Positions 8,300 through 17,746 of a stretch of DNA of 64,000 nt are shown here, piece after piece (positions within the stretch are counted from its first letter, which is position 1; each line of letters begins with the position of its first letter). Source of the DNA: Chitinophaga arvensicola (GTDB taxonomy: Bacteria > Bacteroidota > Bacteroidia > Chitinophagales > Chitinophagaceae); contig NZ_FOJG01000002.1 of assembly GCF_900110835.1 (NCBI RefSeq), positions 3,006,556-3,070,555 of the forward strand, given 5' to 3'. The translations under genes were made by a program, and so were the position numbers. A model generated the notes under the pieces. That model searched no databases. It was not told the DNA's origin and saw only the letters and a program-made list of their open reading frames with translations.

Positions 8300-10135
8300 T
8301 TACCATCCCGGGTTCTGTACCAATCCCCTGGCTCTTTCCAGGTCTTTCTGCTGAATAGGGAACATATACATCCGGTCATCCCAGAAGCGTTTCTGGAATA
8401 ACGTGCGGGTATAAAATCCGGTGAAGGAAAATCCCTGCTTATCATCATTGGCATTAACGTTCATACCATAAATAGTCTGGTTCTCCGGTTTACCGAGTGT
8501 AAGGCGGCGGATCTGTGTGTAATAACGGTCACCTTCAAAGCAAAGTTCCACCTGTCTTTCTTTCAGGATGTACTTTCTCATCAGCGCCTGGTTACCCACG
8601 GCATCCGGATACACGGTTTCAATACCGGGCAAACCTGCACGGGTTCTTACCTGGTTGAGATAAGTAACGATATCTGCATTACCGGGATCATATTCATTCA
8701 ATGCTTCTGCATAGTCGAGTAAAATCTCTGAGTAACGGATAAGAATATACGGCGAGCGATAGGCATCGCTGCCCATACTACGCACGTTATCATCCGGGCT
8801 AAGAAACTTGGTGGGCAGGTAGCCGGTAATAATATTGCTCCCCATAGCAGACATCCCTGATTTACCGGAATAATATAGTTCGATTCTGCCGGTACCATCT
8901 TTATTGTTATCCGAAGAAAAATAGTTCTTATCATCTACAGACACAGCGCAGGTAACCGGGCGGCCGTTATAGGCAATAAAAGCATAGAACCGGGGTTCAC
9001 GGTTGGCATACATGTTCCAGTCTCCTTTTTTCTGTTCCCATGATTTGCTCCCTGCCTGCGAAGAAAAACCGGTTTCCACATATTGCGAAGTCGGATCATC
9101 GATCGACTTCCCGTTATTCATATAAAATGCATCCACCAGATTCTGGGTAGTATTATACAGGTTGTATCCATTCGGACCTGGAGAGGCGCAAATGGTATAA
9201 CTCCAGCGGCTCCAGTTCATAGTAGCGAGTATAATTTCATTGTTCCACGGCGTTAGAAATACATCTCTGACAGACTTGAACGGATTAAATTCCTGGTCAC
9301 CGTTATCGAGATTGGTGTAGAGTTTATAATAACCGGAATCGATAATTCCTTTTGCAGCTTTCGCAGCAATACGCCATTTATTTACATCGTAGGTAGTGGG
9401 CGCCAGTGGTGTTCCATCCTGGTTTTTAAATCCGGCCAGTTTAGGATTACCATTCCATAAAGGGCTGGCAGCCCACTGGGCCAGTTTGGATTTTACGGCA
9501 TAACAGGCGCCGGCAGTAGCACGGCCATTGTTACCGGCAGATGCCCACACATAAGGCAGTCCTTTTGCAGAAGCATCCAGCAATTCGTTGATATACGCCA
9601 CACATGTATCAAAAGGCGCCCTGTTCAATTTATCATAATCATCATTCTGGTTCATGACGTTCGTGAGTTTTACGAACGGGCCGTACTGACGGAGTAAGAG
9701 CCAGTAGAAGTAACCACGGAGAAAAAGGTTTTCGGCTTTATATTGTGCTTTCAGCGCATCGCTCAACTGAATAGCGGGTACTTTATCAATATTCTGCTCA
9801 AAAATAAAGGACTGCCGGATAGCAGTGTAGAAGCCTCCCCAGTTATAATAATTCCAATCGGAAGCACTCCAGTTACCACCTACCATATATCTTACAGAAG
9901 TACTGGGAATGGATACCGAGATATCATCTGAGGCACCGATGTTGGCATAGTCGCCACCACCCGCACGATAGCTGTAGATGTTGGCCAGGTAGCCTTCGGC
10001 ATTCGCCCTCGTTTGCCATATCTGCTCATCTGTTAAAAGGTTATCCGGTTTTTTATCCAGGTATTTGGTACAGGATTGCAGGGCCACTACACTCATACCG
10101 ATAAAAAAAAGTAACAGGTATTTATATCTGGTCAT
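8300..10135 (-). CDS. SusD/RagB-family outer-membrane nutrient-binding lipoprotein (locus 1)
   Basis: A 611-residue SusD-like lipoprotein: signal peptide with lipobox ALQSC (Cys22), then the family opening CTKYLDKKPDNLLTDEQIW. The C-terminal region shows the RagB/SusD signatures PYILIRYSEILLDYAEALNE and LNQVRTRAGLPG, then LKERQVELCFEGDRYY and PIQQKDLERARGLVQNPGW. SusD proteins sit as lids on the SusC transporter and capture oligosaccharides at the cell surface. It starts 20 bp after the partner susC stop. The ligand is unknown. Confidence 0.95.
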   Translation of the reverse strand: MTRYKYLLLFFIGMSVVALQSCTKYLDKKPDNLLTDEQIWQTRANAEGYLANIYSYRAGGGDYANIGASDDISVSIPSTSVRYMVGGNWSASDWNYYNWGGFYTAIRQSFIFEQNIDKVPAIQLSDALKAQYKAENLFLRGYFYWLLLRQYGPFVKLTNVMNQNDDYDKLNRAPFDTCVAYINELLDASAKGLPYVWASAGNNGRATAGACYAVKSKLAQWAASPLWNGNPKLAGFKNQDGTPLAPTTYDVNKWRIAAKAAKGIIDSGYYKLYTNLDNGDQEFNPFKSVRDVFLTPWNNEIILATMNWSRWSYTICASPGPNGYNLYNTTQNLVDAFYMNNGKSIDDPTSQYVETGFSSQAGSKSWEQKKGDWNMYANREPRFYAFIAYNGRPVTCAVSVDDKNYFSSDNNKDGTGRIELYYSGKSGMSAMGSNIITGYLPTKFLSPDDNVRSMGSDAYRSPYILIRYSEILLDYAEALNEYDPGNADIVTYLNQVRTRAGLPGIETVYPDAVGNQALMRKYILKERQVELCFEGDRYYTQIRRLTLGKPENQTIYGMNVNANDDKQGFSFTGFYTRTLFQKRFWDDRMYMFPIQQKDLERARGLVQNPGW

Positions 10136-10155
10136 AAATGATCTTTTTACTTTGA

Positions 10156-13100
10156 TTAAAACTGCGCTCTTATACCCAGGGTTACTGTTTTAGGGAAAGG
10201 ATACTTTGCAGCCCTGTTACCTAATTCAGGATCCCACAACTTGAATTTCGAAAAGGTGAGCATATTCGTACAGGTGGTGTAAGCCTGTAAACTGCTGATA
10301 CCTCTGCGTTTCATGGCAGGAGTGATAAAAGCGTAACTGAAGGTGGCCTGCTTCATTCGCATAAAGCTGCCATCTTTTACCCACCAGCTGCTGTTTACAT
10401 AGTTGTTATCTCCGGTGTTGGCAATCGTTAATCGTGGATAATATGCATTGGGGTTAGGATTATCCGGTGTCCAGCGGTCCATGATATTAGACAGCACACT
10501 GGCAGGATATTGTCCCATACCGGCAAAAGGCACTACACCTACGCCCGGTGCGCCGGCGCCATCCATAGCCACATCTGAACCATTGGCCATAATACCCACG
10601 TCTGCTACCCCCGCAAAAATGGCGGAGATTTCAAACCGCCTGTATCCAAGGTTGAATCCGAAACCATAGGACCATACAGGAAAACTGGATTTACCCAGAT
10701 AGGTCTGGTCATCACCGTTTATCTTTCCGTCATTATTCAGATCGGCATATTTGATATCACCGGGATGTACTACCCTTGATTGCGTAGGACTCTTTTCCAC
10801 ATCATCCTGGCTGATGAACAAACCAAGACTCTGGTATCCTTTAAACTCTCCGTACATATGCCCCTCCAACTGCTGATAGGGATAAATCGCTTTGGGGTTA
10901 TCAGCGTAGATGATCTTATTTTTTGCATAGGTAACGTTACCGAATAAACGAAGTGTAAAGTCTTTTCCAAAATGATCATTGTATTCCAGGCTACCATCCA
11001 TACCCCTGTTTACCATTTCACCGATGTTGCCATATATCGCGGCAGAGGAATAACCGCCGATAGGTGAAATACTGCTGCGAGGTACCAGGATAGCCGTTCT
11101 GCGATCGTGGAATAAATCGACCACCAGGTTGAACTTATTCAGAAAACCGGCTTCAATACCAATATCTGCTTTGGCAGATTTTTCCCAGGTGAGGCCTTGC
11201 GTACCAAATACGCTGGCTGCAATACCGCTGCGGAAAACAGGATTACCGGTACTTCCGAAAGACACACCACCGGCGCCGGTATTATAGATAGTGAGATAAC
11301 CGAAACGGTCTGCGTTGGCATTGCTGCCTATCTGGTCGTTACCCGTCATACCATAAGATCCACGGATCTTCAGCAGTGTTACGACTTTCGCAAGCGGCTG
11401 GAAAAAGTTTTCTTTGGAAATCACCCAACCTACGGAACCCGCAGGGAAATAACCCCAGCGGTTTCCTTTTTCAAAGTTTTCAGAACCGGTAGCACCCATG
11501 TTCACTTCAGCCAGGTATTTATCCATAAAGGAATAAGTAACCCTCGCCGCCGCATTCTGATTGCGGTAAGGAATAGAATATTTCACACTGCCGGCATTAC
11601 CTACCAGGCGGTTACGGATACTACCTACCAGCAAGGCGCCTATATTATGTTTGCCAAAGCTATGGTCATAATTCAGGTTTCCTTCCAGGTACATCATGCG
11701 TTCGCCCTGTGAAGAAGAACTATAATTGAGATAGGTATCGCCTGTTCTAACGGGCATACCATAATAGAGAGAACCATCCTCATTTCTTTCGCTGGCATAC
11801 CAGAGGTCATTGAGTCCTTTACGGCTGTTATCAAATTCCGCATAGGTGTCAAAAGAAAAGCGAACCGTTGCGCTCAACCCATCTGTGAGTGCATCCAGTT
11901 TCTGATTGAGGGATAATACAGATTGAATAGAGGGTTTGAATTCTGTGCTGTAACCGGCATTCTGTACCAGGTTAAAGGGATTGGCGCCACCGTTATTGAT
12001 AGGGCCGGCCCATTTGTTATCCGGGTAAGATACCGGGAATGAAATCGGGTTGGTAGCGTAGGTAGCATACCAGATCATCCCGGCGGAGTTACCGGGATAG
12101 CGGGTATTTACCAGCATAGAGGCGAGATTGAGGGAAAGCAGTGTTGTTTTGGTGACGTTCAGGTCTACGTTACTCCTGAAATCGTATCGTTTAAAGTTGA
12201 GATTGGGATTGTAGTCGTTGATCTTTTTTACATTGTATTGTCCGTCCTGGTTGTAAAACGACATGGAGACATAGTAGCGCATCGCTTCGCCACCGCCGCT
12301 TACATTCACATTGGCATTGGCCATGGATGCCCAGTCTTTATAAATAGTATTGATCCAGTTCACATCCGGGTACATATAAGGATCAAGACCACTGGCGGTT
12401 TTGCGTATTATTTCATCGGAGTATACAGGTTGATCGCCTGCATTGGTGCGTGCTTCGTTATGCAGTTTCATGTAGTTTACTCCATCCAGCATGTTGGGCA
12501 TGATGGTTAATCCACTGTATCCTGTTTCTGCTTTGGCGGATACTTTTGGTTTGCCGGCCACCCCTCTGCGGGTAGTGATAATGAGTACACCGTTTGCACC
12601 TTTGGCGCCATATACGGCAGTAGCGGAGGCATCTTTGAGCAGAGAAATACTTTGTACATCTTCCGGATCAATGTTATTAAAAGCACCACCGTAGCTGCTG
12701 TTTACATCTTCCCGTTGCACACCGTCCACGATGATCAGCGGAGAAGCGTTACCGGTAAATGTACCCATACCCCGGATGGTGAAAGTAGGATTATCGTATC
12801 CGGGTTCACCACCGGCGCTCTGCATGGAAATGATACCGGCTACCTTGCCCACCAGCGCATTGGTGAGGGAACGCACCGGTGTCTGCATATCGGCCATATT
12901 CACGGTAGATACGGCACCGGTAACGGTTACTTTCTTCTGGCTCCCGAAACCAACTACCACTACTTCGTTGAGCTTATCCACTTTTGGTGTCATACTCACT
13001 TTCAATGTTTTCTGGCTGACCACTTTTACTTCTTCGGGGTTCATCCCCATCATTGCCATTTTCAGGATATCATCCTTACTGGCGTTGATAGAGAAAACGC

Positions 13101-13611
13101 CCATTACATCTGTGACAGTGCCTTTCTTACTCTCTTTTACGGTAACGGTAACACCGGGCAGCGGGTTACCATCGCCATCCATGACCTGGCCACGGATCAG
13201 CCATTCATCCGACTTATCCGCAGGAGCAGCTACCGTGGTTTCCGGGGCGGCCACCGATTTTTTGTCCAGCACAATCCGGTTGCGTTGCAGTACATAGCTG
13301 ATATTTTTATGCTTAAAAATAAAAGCCAGCACCTCCTCCAGTTTTGCCTGGCGGAAATCGAGCGACATCTTTTCTCCATCGTTCAGCAGCTGATTGCTGT
13401 ATACCAATGTGAGGCCTGTTTGTTTTTTAATAGCCCGGAAGATCTGCTGCAACGTCACCTCGTTACCGGTAACGGTAACAATGGTTTGCAACGAGGGCGC
13501 CGTTGTTTGTGCTTTCGCCGGGAAAAATGCAATACCTGTAAGAGCGCATAGCACCAACAGGCGTACAACGCTTCGCATAGCCAGCTGGCAGTGGCGTATA
13601 CTTTTTTTCAT
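10156..13611 (-). CDS. SusC/RagA-family TonB-linked outer-membrane transporter with STN signalling domain (locus 1)
   Basis: An 1151-residue TonB-dependent transporter. Order: signal peptide (about 1-35), an STN domain (about 40-115: VTLQQIFRAIKKQTGLTLVY to ISYVLQRNRIVL), a carboxypeptidase-regulatory-like domain (about 140-215: GQVMDGDGNPLPGVTVTV), the SusC signature NEVVVVGFGSQKKVTVTGAV, the plug (LIIVDGVQ, SISLLKDASATAVYGAKGANGV), and the 22-strand barrel to the C-terminal RAQF. STN domains pass a substrate signal across the periplasm to a FecR anti-sigma factor; the FecR/ECF pair lies immediately upstream (13744-15437). With the SusD at 8300-10135 it forms the import complex. The substrate is not evident. 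Confidence 0.96.
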   Translation of the reverse strand: MKKSIRHCQLAMRSVVRLLVLCALTGIAFFPAKAQTTAPSLQTIVTVTGNEVTLQQIFRAIKKQTGLTLVYSNQLLNDGEKMSLDFRQAKLEEVLAFIFKHKNISYVLQRNRIVLDKKSVAAPETTVAAPADKSDEWLIRGQVMDGDGNPLPGVTVTVKESKKGTVTDVMGVFSINASKDDILKMAMMGMNPEEVKVVSQKTLKVSMTPKVDKLNEVVVVGFGSQKKVTVTGAVSTVNMADMQTPVRSLTNALVGKVAGIISMQSAGGEPGYDNPTFTIRGMGTFTGNASPLIIVDGVQREDVNSSYGGAFNNIDPEDVQSISLLKDASATAVYGAKGANGVLIITTRRGVAGKPKVSAKAETGYSGLTIMPNMLDGVNYMKLHNEARTNAGDQPVYSDEIIRKTASGLDPYMYPDVNWINTIYKDWASMANANVNVSGGGEAMRYYVSMSFYNQDGQYNVKKINDYNPNLNFKRYDFRSNVDLNVTKTTLLSLNLASMLVNTRYPGNSAGMIWYATYATNPISFPVSYPDNKWAGPINNGGANPFNLVQNAGYSTEFKPSIQSVLSLNQKLDALTDGLSATVRFSFDTYAEFDNSRKGLNDLWYASERNEDGSLYYGMPVRTGDTYLNYSSSSQGERMMYLEGNLNYDHSFGKHNIGALLVGSIRNRLVGNAGSVKYSIPYRNQNAAARVTYSFMDKYLAEVNMGATGSENFEKGNRWGYFPAGSVGWVISKENFFQPLAKVVTLLKIRGSYGMTGNDQIGSNANADRFGYLTIYNTGAGGVSFGSTGNPVFRSGIAASVFGTQGLTWEKSAKADIGIEAGFLNKFNLVVDLFHDRRTAILVPRSSISPIGGYSSAAIYGNIGEMVNRGMDGSLEYNDHFGKDFTLRLFGNVTYAKNKIIYADNPKAIYPYQQLEGHMYGEFKGYQSLGLFISQDDVEKSPTQSRVVHPGDIKYADLNNDGKINGDDQTYLGKSSFPVWSYGFGFNLGYRRFEISAIFAGVADVGIMANGSDVAMDGAGAPGVGVVPFAGMGQYPASVLSNIMDRWTPDNPNPNAYYPRLTIANTGDNNYVNSSWWVKDGSFMRMKQATFSYAFITPAMKRRGISSLQAYTTCTNMLTFSKFKLWDPELGNRAAKYPFPKTVTLGIRAQF

Positions 13612-13682
13612 TCGGGAACTGTTTACAAGTTAAAATGATGGTACAGCAAATGGTTAAACAGATGCCTTCATTACAACTACAT

Positions 13683-13706
13683 CGTTTTGTTTAAAACGGG
13701 TGACAA
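13683..13706 (-). promoter_or_regulatory. Inverted repeat and TTGTCACCC in the fecR-susC gap; candidate ECF-sigma promoter
   Basis: In the 132-bp gap between fecR and susC the minus strand reads TTGTCACCC (13706-13698), then CGTTTT-aaac-AAAACG (13698-13683), a perfect 6-bp dyad. STN-type susC genes are commonly transcribed from their own ECF-dependent promoter, and this is the only ordered element I see there. The second locus shows no obvious copy, so support is weak. Confidence 0.28.
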
Positions 13707-13743
13707 GGAGCAGTAAAAATATTTTTGAGGGAGGTACAGAAGG

Positions 13744-14877
13744 CTATTTCAGGATAATCTCATTTCCAGCAACCTGGTGACTGATGTGCGCTGTGGTGGC
13801 AAGATCGGATAAGAAATCATCCAGCCGGCTCCGGTCCATCAGGCCGGTCACCACCTGGTTAGCGGCAGTAACATCGTTCAACGTAAAACGGATACCATAA
13901 AAGCGGGAAGCTTCTTTCAACAGGTTGGTCAACGGCATACGGTGATAATAATACACACCCCTACGCCAGGCCAGCACTTCTTCTTCGTCGAAGTGTGCAG
14001 TAGCAAAGCCCTGGTTATTCGTATAGTCGGCCTGGATACCCGGCGTCAGCATTTGCTGCCCGTTCTTTTTATCCCGGGTAATCACGCTGCCGGATACCAG
14101 CGCTGTTTTCACGGTACCGGTCTGATAGGTATTAATATTAAATGCGGTACCCAATACCTGCACACTGGTAAGGGATGTATGCACGGTAAATGGTTGTTGT
14201 GCATTGGCAGCCACCTGGAAGTAAGCTTCTCCTTCTATATATACTTCACGGGCGGCACGACCGAAATGAAAAGGGAAACGCAGCTTAGTAGCAGCGTTCA
14301 GCCATACTTTGGTACCATCTGATAAGGTTAACTGGTAGTTTTCACCGGCAGGTACTTCCAGTGTATTCAGTACCGTATCGGCAGAAGTATATTGCAGGGC
14401 GCCGTTGCTGGTATTCAGGGTAGCGTTGTTGAGCGCAATGGTTTGTACGCTGCTGTCTTTACTCAGTGCAATCGCTTCGCCATTACCTGTCAGCAGCCTT
14501 ACCGGTTGTTTCCTTTGCAGCGTGGCTACCGGTGGTGCTTTCACGCGGGCATGGGTGTGCAGGAAATAATAACCGCCCAAACCCAGGAATAATACCACAG
14601 CGGCGGCGGCCAGCCATTTTTTCCAGGGAATTACGGTGGCGGCAGCTGGTGTTGTTCCGGCGGCTTTCAGTTGTTGCAGGGCAGCTGCAGAATCAATGCG
14701 ATGGAGGTAATCGCCTGCATCTATCGTTTCACCTTCCCGCTCCAGGTATTCCCACTGCGCTTTAAAAACAGGGTTTGTTTCCAGCTGCTGCTGCACATAT
14801 AACCTGTCATCTGCTGAGATAGTGCCCACCAGATGATCCAGGTATAATTCAAATATTTTCGCTGGTATTTGCTCCAT
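13744..14877 (-). CDS. FecR-family anti-sigma factor (locus 1)
   Basis: A 377-residue single-pass inner-membrane protein. The N-terminal cytosolic part (about 1-80) would bind the sigma factor, a membrane helix lies at about 85-105 (WLAAAAVVLFLGLGGYYFL), and the periplasmic FecR domain follows (LPAGENYQLTLSDGTKVWLNA-type pattern, REVYIEGEAYFQV, QVLGTAFNINTY). The C-terminal ~60 residues (LKEASRFYGIRFTL to NEIILK) are the STN-like/DUF4974 part that contacts the transporter's signalling domain. It sits 17 bp after the sigma gene and upstream of the matching STN-type SusC, forming a complete transmembrane signalling relay. Confidence 0.94.
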   Translation of the reverse strand: MEQIPAKIFELYLDHLVGTISADDRLYVQQQLETNPVFKAQWEYLEREGETIDAGDYLHRIDSAAALQQLKAAGTTPAAATVIPWKKWLAAAAVVLFLGLGGYYFLHTHARVKAPPVATLQRKQPVRLLTGNGEAIALSKDSSVQTIALNNATLNTSNGALQYTSADTVLNTLEVPAGENYQLTLSDGTKVWLNAATKLRFPFHFGRAAREVYIEGEAYFQVAANAQQPFTVHTSLTSVQVLGTAFNINTYQTGTVKTALVSGSVITRDKKNGQQMLTPGIQADYTNNQGFATAHFDEEEVLAWRRGVYYYHRMPLTNLLKEASRFYGIRFTLNDVTAANQVVTGLMDRSRLDDFLSDLATTAHISHQVAGNEIILK

Positions 14878-14894
14878 TATTATTAAAACGCGGG

Positions 14895-15437
14895 CTAATA
14901 GCCCTTATTAGTAATTGCATGACGTAACACTTTCAGCCCTCTTTTCAGATGGGTTTTGAAAGAATTGATACTGATGCCCATTTCATCCGCTGCTTCCTGG
15001 TACCGTTTTCCCTGGATATACACCATTTGTATTGCCGATCTTTTTTGTACCGCCATCTCATTGATGGCCGACAATACCTGCTTATAATAATCAGGAGAAG
15101 TTTCTATATTTACCACGCAGGAATCTTCCTGTAACTGCGTAAATGCCACCTGATTCTCCAGTTCTGTTTTTTGTTTCCGGAGATGGGTCAGGCAACGGTT
15201 TTTCACTGCCTGGTGCAGGTATCCCTTGATATCTCCCGTAAACTGAAGGTATAACTTTTTGTCCCAGATATCGAGGAAGAACGTCTGTACCAGGTCATTG
15301 GCTTCTGCTTCGTTCCGGAGAAACCAATAGGCATTCAGGCAAAGCAGCTTATGATACTTCATAAATAAAGCATCGTATGCCGAGGCATCACCTTCCTTTA
15401 ACCGTTGCACCAATATTATGTCTGACGGATGATTCAT
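14895..15437 (-). CDS. ECF RNA polymerase sigma-70 factor (locus 1)
   Basis: A 180-residue ECF sigma factor: region 2 (about 12-80: DASAYDALFMKYHKLLCLNA, EANDLVQTFFLDIWDKK) and region 4 (about 122-175: KRSAIQMVYIQGKRYQEAAD and MGISINSFKTHLKRGLKVL). It belongs to the Bacteroidota group that regulates SusC/SusD loci together with FecR. Being first in a leftward run (sigma, fecR, susC, susD, NHL protein, beta-helix protein), it should direct transcription of that run when FecR releases it. No SusCD genes sit on its other side; the terminator of the next operon is about 220 bp upstream. Confidence 0.95.
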   Translation of the reverse strand: MNHPSDIILVQRLKEGDASAYDALFMKYHKLLCLNAYWFLRNEAEANDLVQTFFLDIWDKKLYLQFTGDIKGYLHQAVKNRCLTHLRKQKTELENQVAFTQLQEDSCVVNIETSPDYYKQVLSAINEMAVQKRSAIQMVYIQGKRYQEAADEMGISINSFKTHLKRGLKVLRHAITNKGY

Positions 15438-15661
15438 GAAACAGGAACCCTTATTGGTAAATATACAGGTAGACTAAACACATAACGATCCTGTAGCGCT
15501 ACCCGAAGGTGGCTGCTTACAGTGACATTGACTTTAAAACTGATAAGGGAAGAGATCTGTTTCTTCCACTGTTCACGCTTTTGTTACTAAAGATTCTGGC
15601 TTGTTGATTTAAAACTGAATCAAGGTAAATAATAAAATTGTAAAAACATACCGGCCCTGTA

Positions 15662-15699
15662 AAAAAATTAAAAGCCCCGGTAAATGATACCGGAGCTTT
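15662..15699 (-). terminator. Rho-independent terminator of the second SusCD operon
   Basis: AAAGCCCCGGTA (15671-15682) pairs with TACCGGAGCTTT (15688-15699), with one mismatch and a 5-nt loop. On the minus strand it is followed by a run of Ts (TTTTAATTTTTTT). It lies 27 bp beyond the stop of the NagX-like gene. Confidence 0.85.
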
Positions 15700-15725
15700 T
15701 TTTCATGGGGGTTTCAGTAGATAGC

Positions 15726-16835
15726 TTATAATTTAAAGAAGATCTTCTTTTTATATAACCAATAGCAGAGGCCCCATTCCAGCGCAAGTACCACAAAGGC
15801 ACAAACGACATCCTGGATGCCTTCCGGGATACCGGCTAAACCGGTAAATCCATTTACAAAAACGGCGGTAGTGGGGTTTACCCATTGATGCCCTACGGTT
15901 TCAAAGAAAAGGTAAATAAAGATGGCGTTCATTCCTACCACGGTGGCGATCCACGCATAACGCACATTTTGTTTTACATCTATGAGCCAGTACAGCAATG
16001 CCATTACCAGCATCACCCAGCCACCGGATGCCAGCGTAAAAGAAGCAGTGGCAATCCTTTTAATGATGGGCGTTACGCCTGCCCAGTCGAGCCCGAAGCC
16101 GGTGACCAGTCCTGTTACACCTGCAATCAGCAGTATACGGATCTTCTGTGTTCTGGACCGGTCGCTGATCAGTAACTTTCCTGCCAGTACGCCCCAGATG
16201 GTATGCGCAGCGGTAGGAATAAAGTTAATGGTGACCCATCCATCGGAATTGATTTTTCCCATGAACACGGTATCCATAAAGGCTCCGAAATTATGACCCT
16301 GTGTAAAAGGTTCTTCGAAACCCGGCAACAGCACAAATCGATACATCAGATCGGTTGCCAGCAATAATATCAGGCTTACACCCAGCTGGAAACCATAGGA
16401 ACGTCGTATGATGAGGTAGGCGATCAGGGTGGTAACGGACAATTGTGTCAATACGTTCCATAATTCCCATACTAACCTTCCGGCATATACGCAATGGAGG
16501 GCAGTACCAAATATAAACAACTTTACACAACGCAAAGCAATATGCCTGAAATTTTGTGACCAGGTAATGCCCTTTTGTGTTTTATAATAATAGGAGATAA
16601 ACATGGCTGCTCCTGCCATGGTCATAAATGCCGGCTGCACCAGGTCCCAGGCACGTAACCCGTTCCAGGGATGGTGAAAAAACTGTTCTATTAAACTGCC
16701 TGCAATACCCGTAGGGTGCAAATGCGCTATCGACTCATAGATACGGGCACTTTCTCCTGCAAGGAGAATCATGATAAGGCCACGCATCACATCCAGGGAA
16801 ATCAATCGTTGGCTGACATTGGTTGTTTGGCTCAT
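15726..16835 (-). CDS. Multi-pass membrane acyltransferase-like protein (COG4299/NagX type)
   Basis: A 369-residue integral membrane protein with about ten hydrophobic helices. The start QRLISLDVMRGLIMILLAGE is the pattern seen in heparan-alpha-glucosaminide acetyltransferase/NagX-like proteins (R-x-x-S-L-D-x-x-R-G-L), and the helical layout fits that family (DUF5009-like). Known relatives are linked to acetylation or transport of amino sugars; the biochemical role of bacterial members is poorly defined. It is the last cistron of the second SusCD operon, 29 bp after the PKD lipoprotein gene. That context suggests work on the imported sugar at the inner membrane (inference). Confidence 0.75.
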   Translation of the reverse strand: MSQTTNVSQRLISLDVMRGLIMILLAGESARIYESIAHLHPTGIAGSLIEQFFHHPWNGLRAWDLVQPAFMTMAGAAMFISYYYKTQKGITWSQNFRHIALRCVKLFIFGTALHCVYAGRLVWELWNVLTQLSVTTLIAYLIIRRSYGFQLGVSLILLLATDLMYRFVLLPGFEEPFTQGHNFGAFMDTVFMGKINSDGWVTINFIPTAAHTIWGVLAGKLLISDRSRTQKIRILLIAGVTGLVTGFGLDWAGVTPIIKRIATASFTLASGGWVMLVMALLYWLIDVKQNVRYAWIATVVGMNAIFIYLFFETVGHQWVNPTTAVFVNGFTGLAGIPEGIQDVVCAFVVLALEWGLCYWLYKKKIFFKL

Positions 16836-16864
16836 TGTCCTGTTTGTAGGCTTAAATTAATAAT

Positions 16865-17734
16865 TTATTCCGGCATATTTAATAAAAAAGCAGGCGCCCC
16901 TTCATCCGGGATCGTACCCAACTGGGTACTCCAATCGCCGGAAGTGGCCACCATACCCAACCGTATAGCCGTCCCCGTAAATCCTTTTATTTTTGAACGA
17001 TCCAGTTTTCCTTCAAAACGGATCACGCCATTGGCCGCGCTGATAGTCCCCATACTGAAAAAAGAAGTACCGGACTGCTGATCAAAACTAAATGCCGTTT
17101 GCGCTCCGTTATGATAATACATCGCCATGGGAATCGGGGCGCTGCTCTGATTCAGCAGCAACTGTCCTTCCAACAGTACGTCGTAAGCCCCACCTGTAAA
17201 TAAGGATGTCAGTAGCCCCGTAGCAGAGCTATTATCGCTGTCGATATACATATCAAAAATCACCCCGTCGGCCAGCTGCCCGGTCATTTCTCCATAGAAA
17301 TACACGTTCTGCCCATCGTAATCGAATTTGAGTTTTTTGAAAACACCTCCCGCCGGACCAGCCGTGATCATATTCTGGCTGATGGTATCCCAGTCGGCCA
17401 GGCTGTTATCATTTAACTTCACCGGTGAAGTTTTGGAAATACGGATCACGGTAGAACCTTCCGCCGTAACACCTGCAGCAGATGTAGCATACAGCGTGGG
17501 CACATATTTTCCTTTACCGGCATACACGTGTACAGGACTTTGCTCAGTGGAGGAAGTACCATCGCCAAAATCCCATTTCCAGGAAGTAGCGCCGGTGGTG
17601 GTATTAGTAAAAGACACCTGGTTACCGTCTACCTCGATCGCATATACGACCAGGGGGGCAGGGTTATTATCGTCTTTTTTACAGGCGGATGCTGTCACCA
17701 GCAGCAGGAATATATATAGCAGTTTCTTTTGCAT
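16865..17734 (-). CDS. PKD-domain surface lipoprotein
   Basis: A 289-residue lipoprotein: signal peptide with lipobox TASAC (Cys18). A PKD domain follows (about 36-100) with the hallmark WKWDFGDGTSS and SPVHVYAGKGKYVPTL. The rest (about 110-289) is a beta-rich domain with VYFYGEMTG and FDMYIDSDNSSATGL, which I cannot name but which resembles carbohydrate-binding beta-sandwich segments. It lies 12 bp after susD and is probably the SusE/F-like surface binding protein of this locus. The ligand is unknown. Confidence 0.8.
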   Translation of the reverse strand: MQKKLLYIFLLLVTASACKKDDNNPAPLVVYAIEVDGNQVSFTNTTTGATSWKWDFGDGTSSTEQSPVHVYAGKGKYVPTLYATSAAGVTAEGSTVIRISKTSPVKLNDNSLADWDTISQNMITAGPAGGVFKKLKFDYDGQNVYFYGEMTGQLADGVIFDMYIDSDNSSATGLLTSLFTGGAYDVLLEGQLLLNQSSAPIPMAMYYHNGAQTAFSFDQQSGTSFFSMGTISAANGVIRFEGKLDRSKIKGFTGTAIRLGMVATSGDWSTQLGTIPDEGAPAFLLNMPE

Positions 17735-17746
17735 GATCAGGGAGTT

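Noticed and set aside
12652-13551. Rightward 299-codon frame opposite the first susC, and similar long frames opposite the third susC
   Set aside because: They lie antisense to well-recognised STN, plug and barrel sequence; their products are Cys/His-rich and domain-less, as expected of antisense frames.
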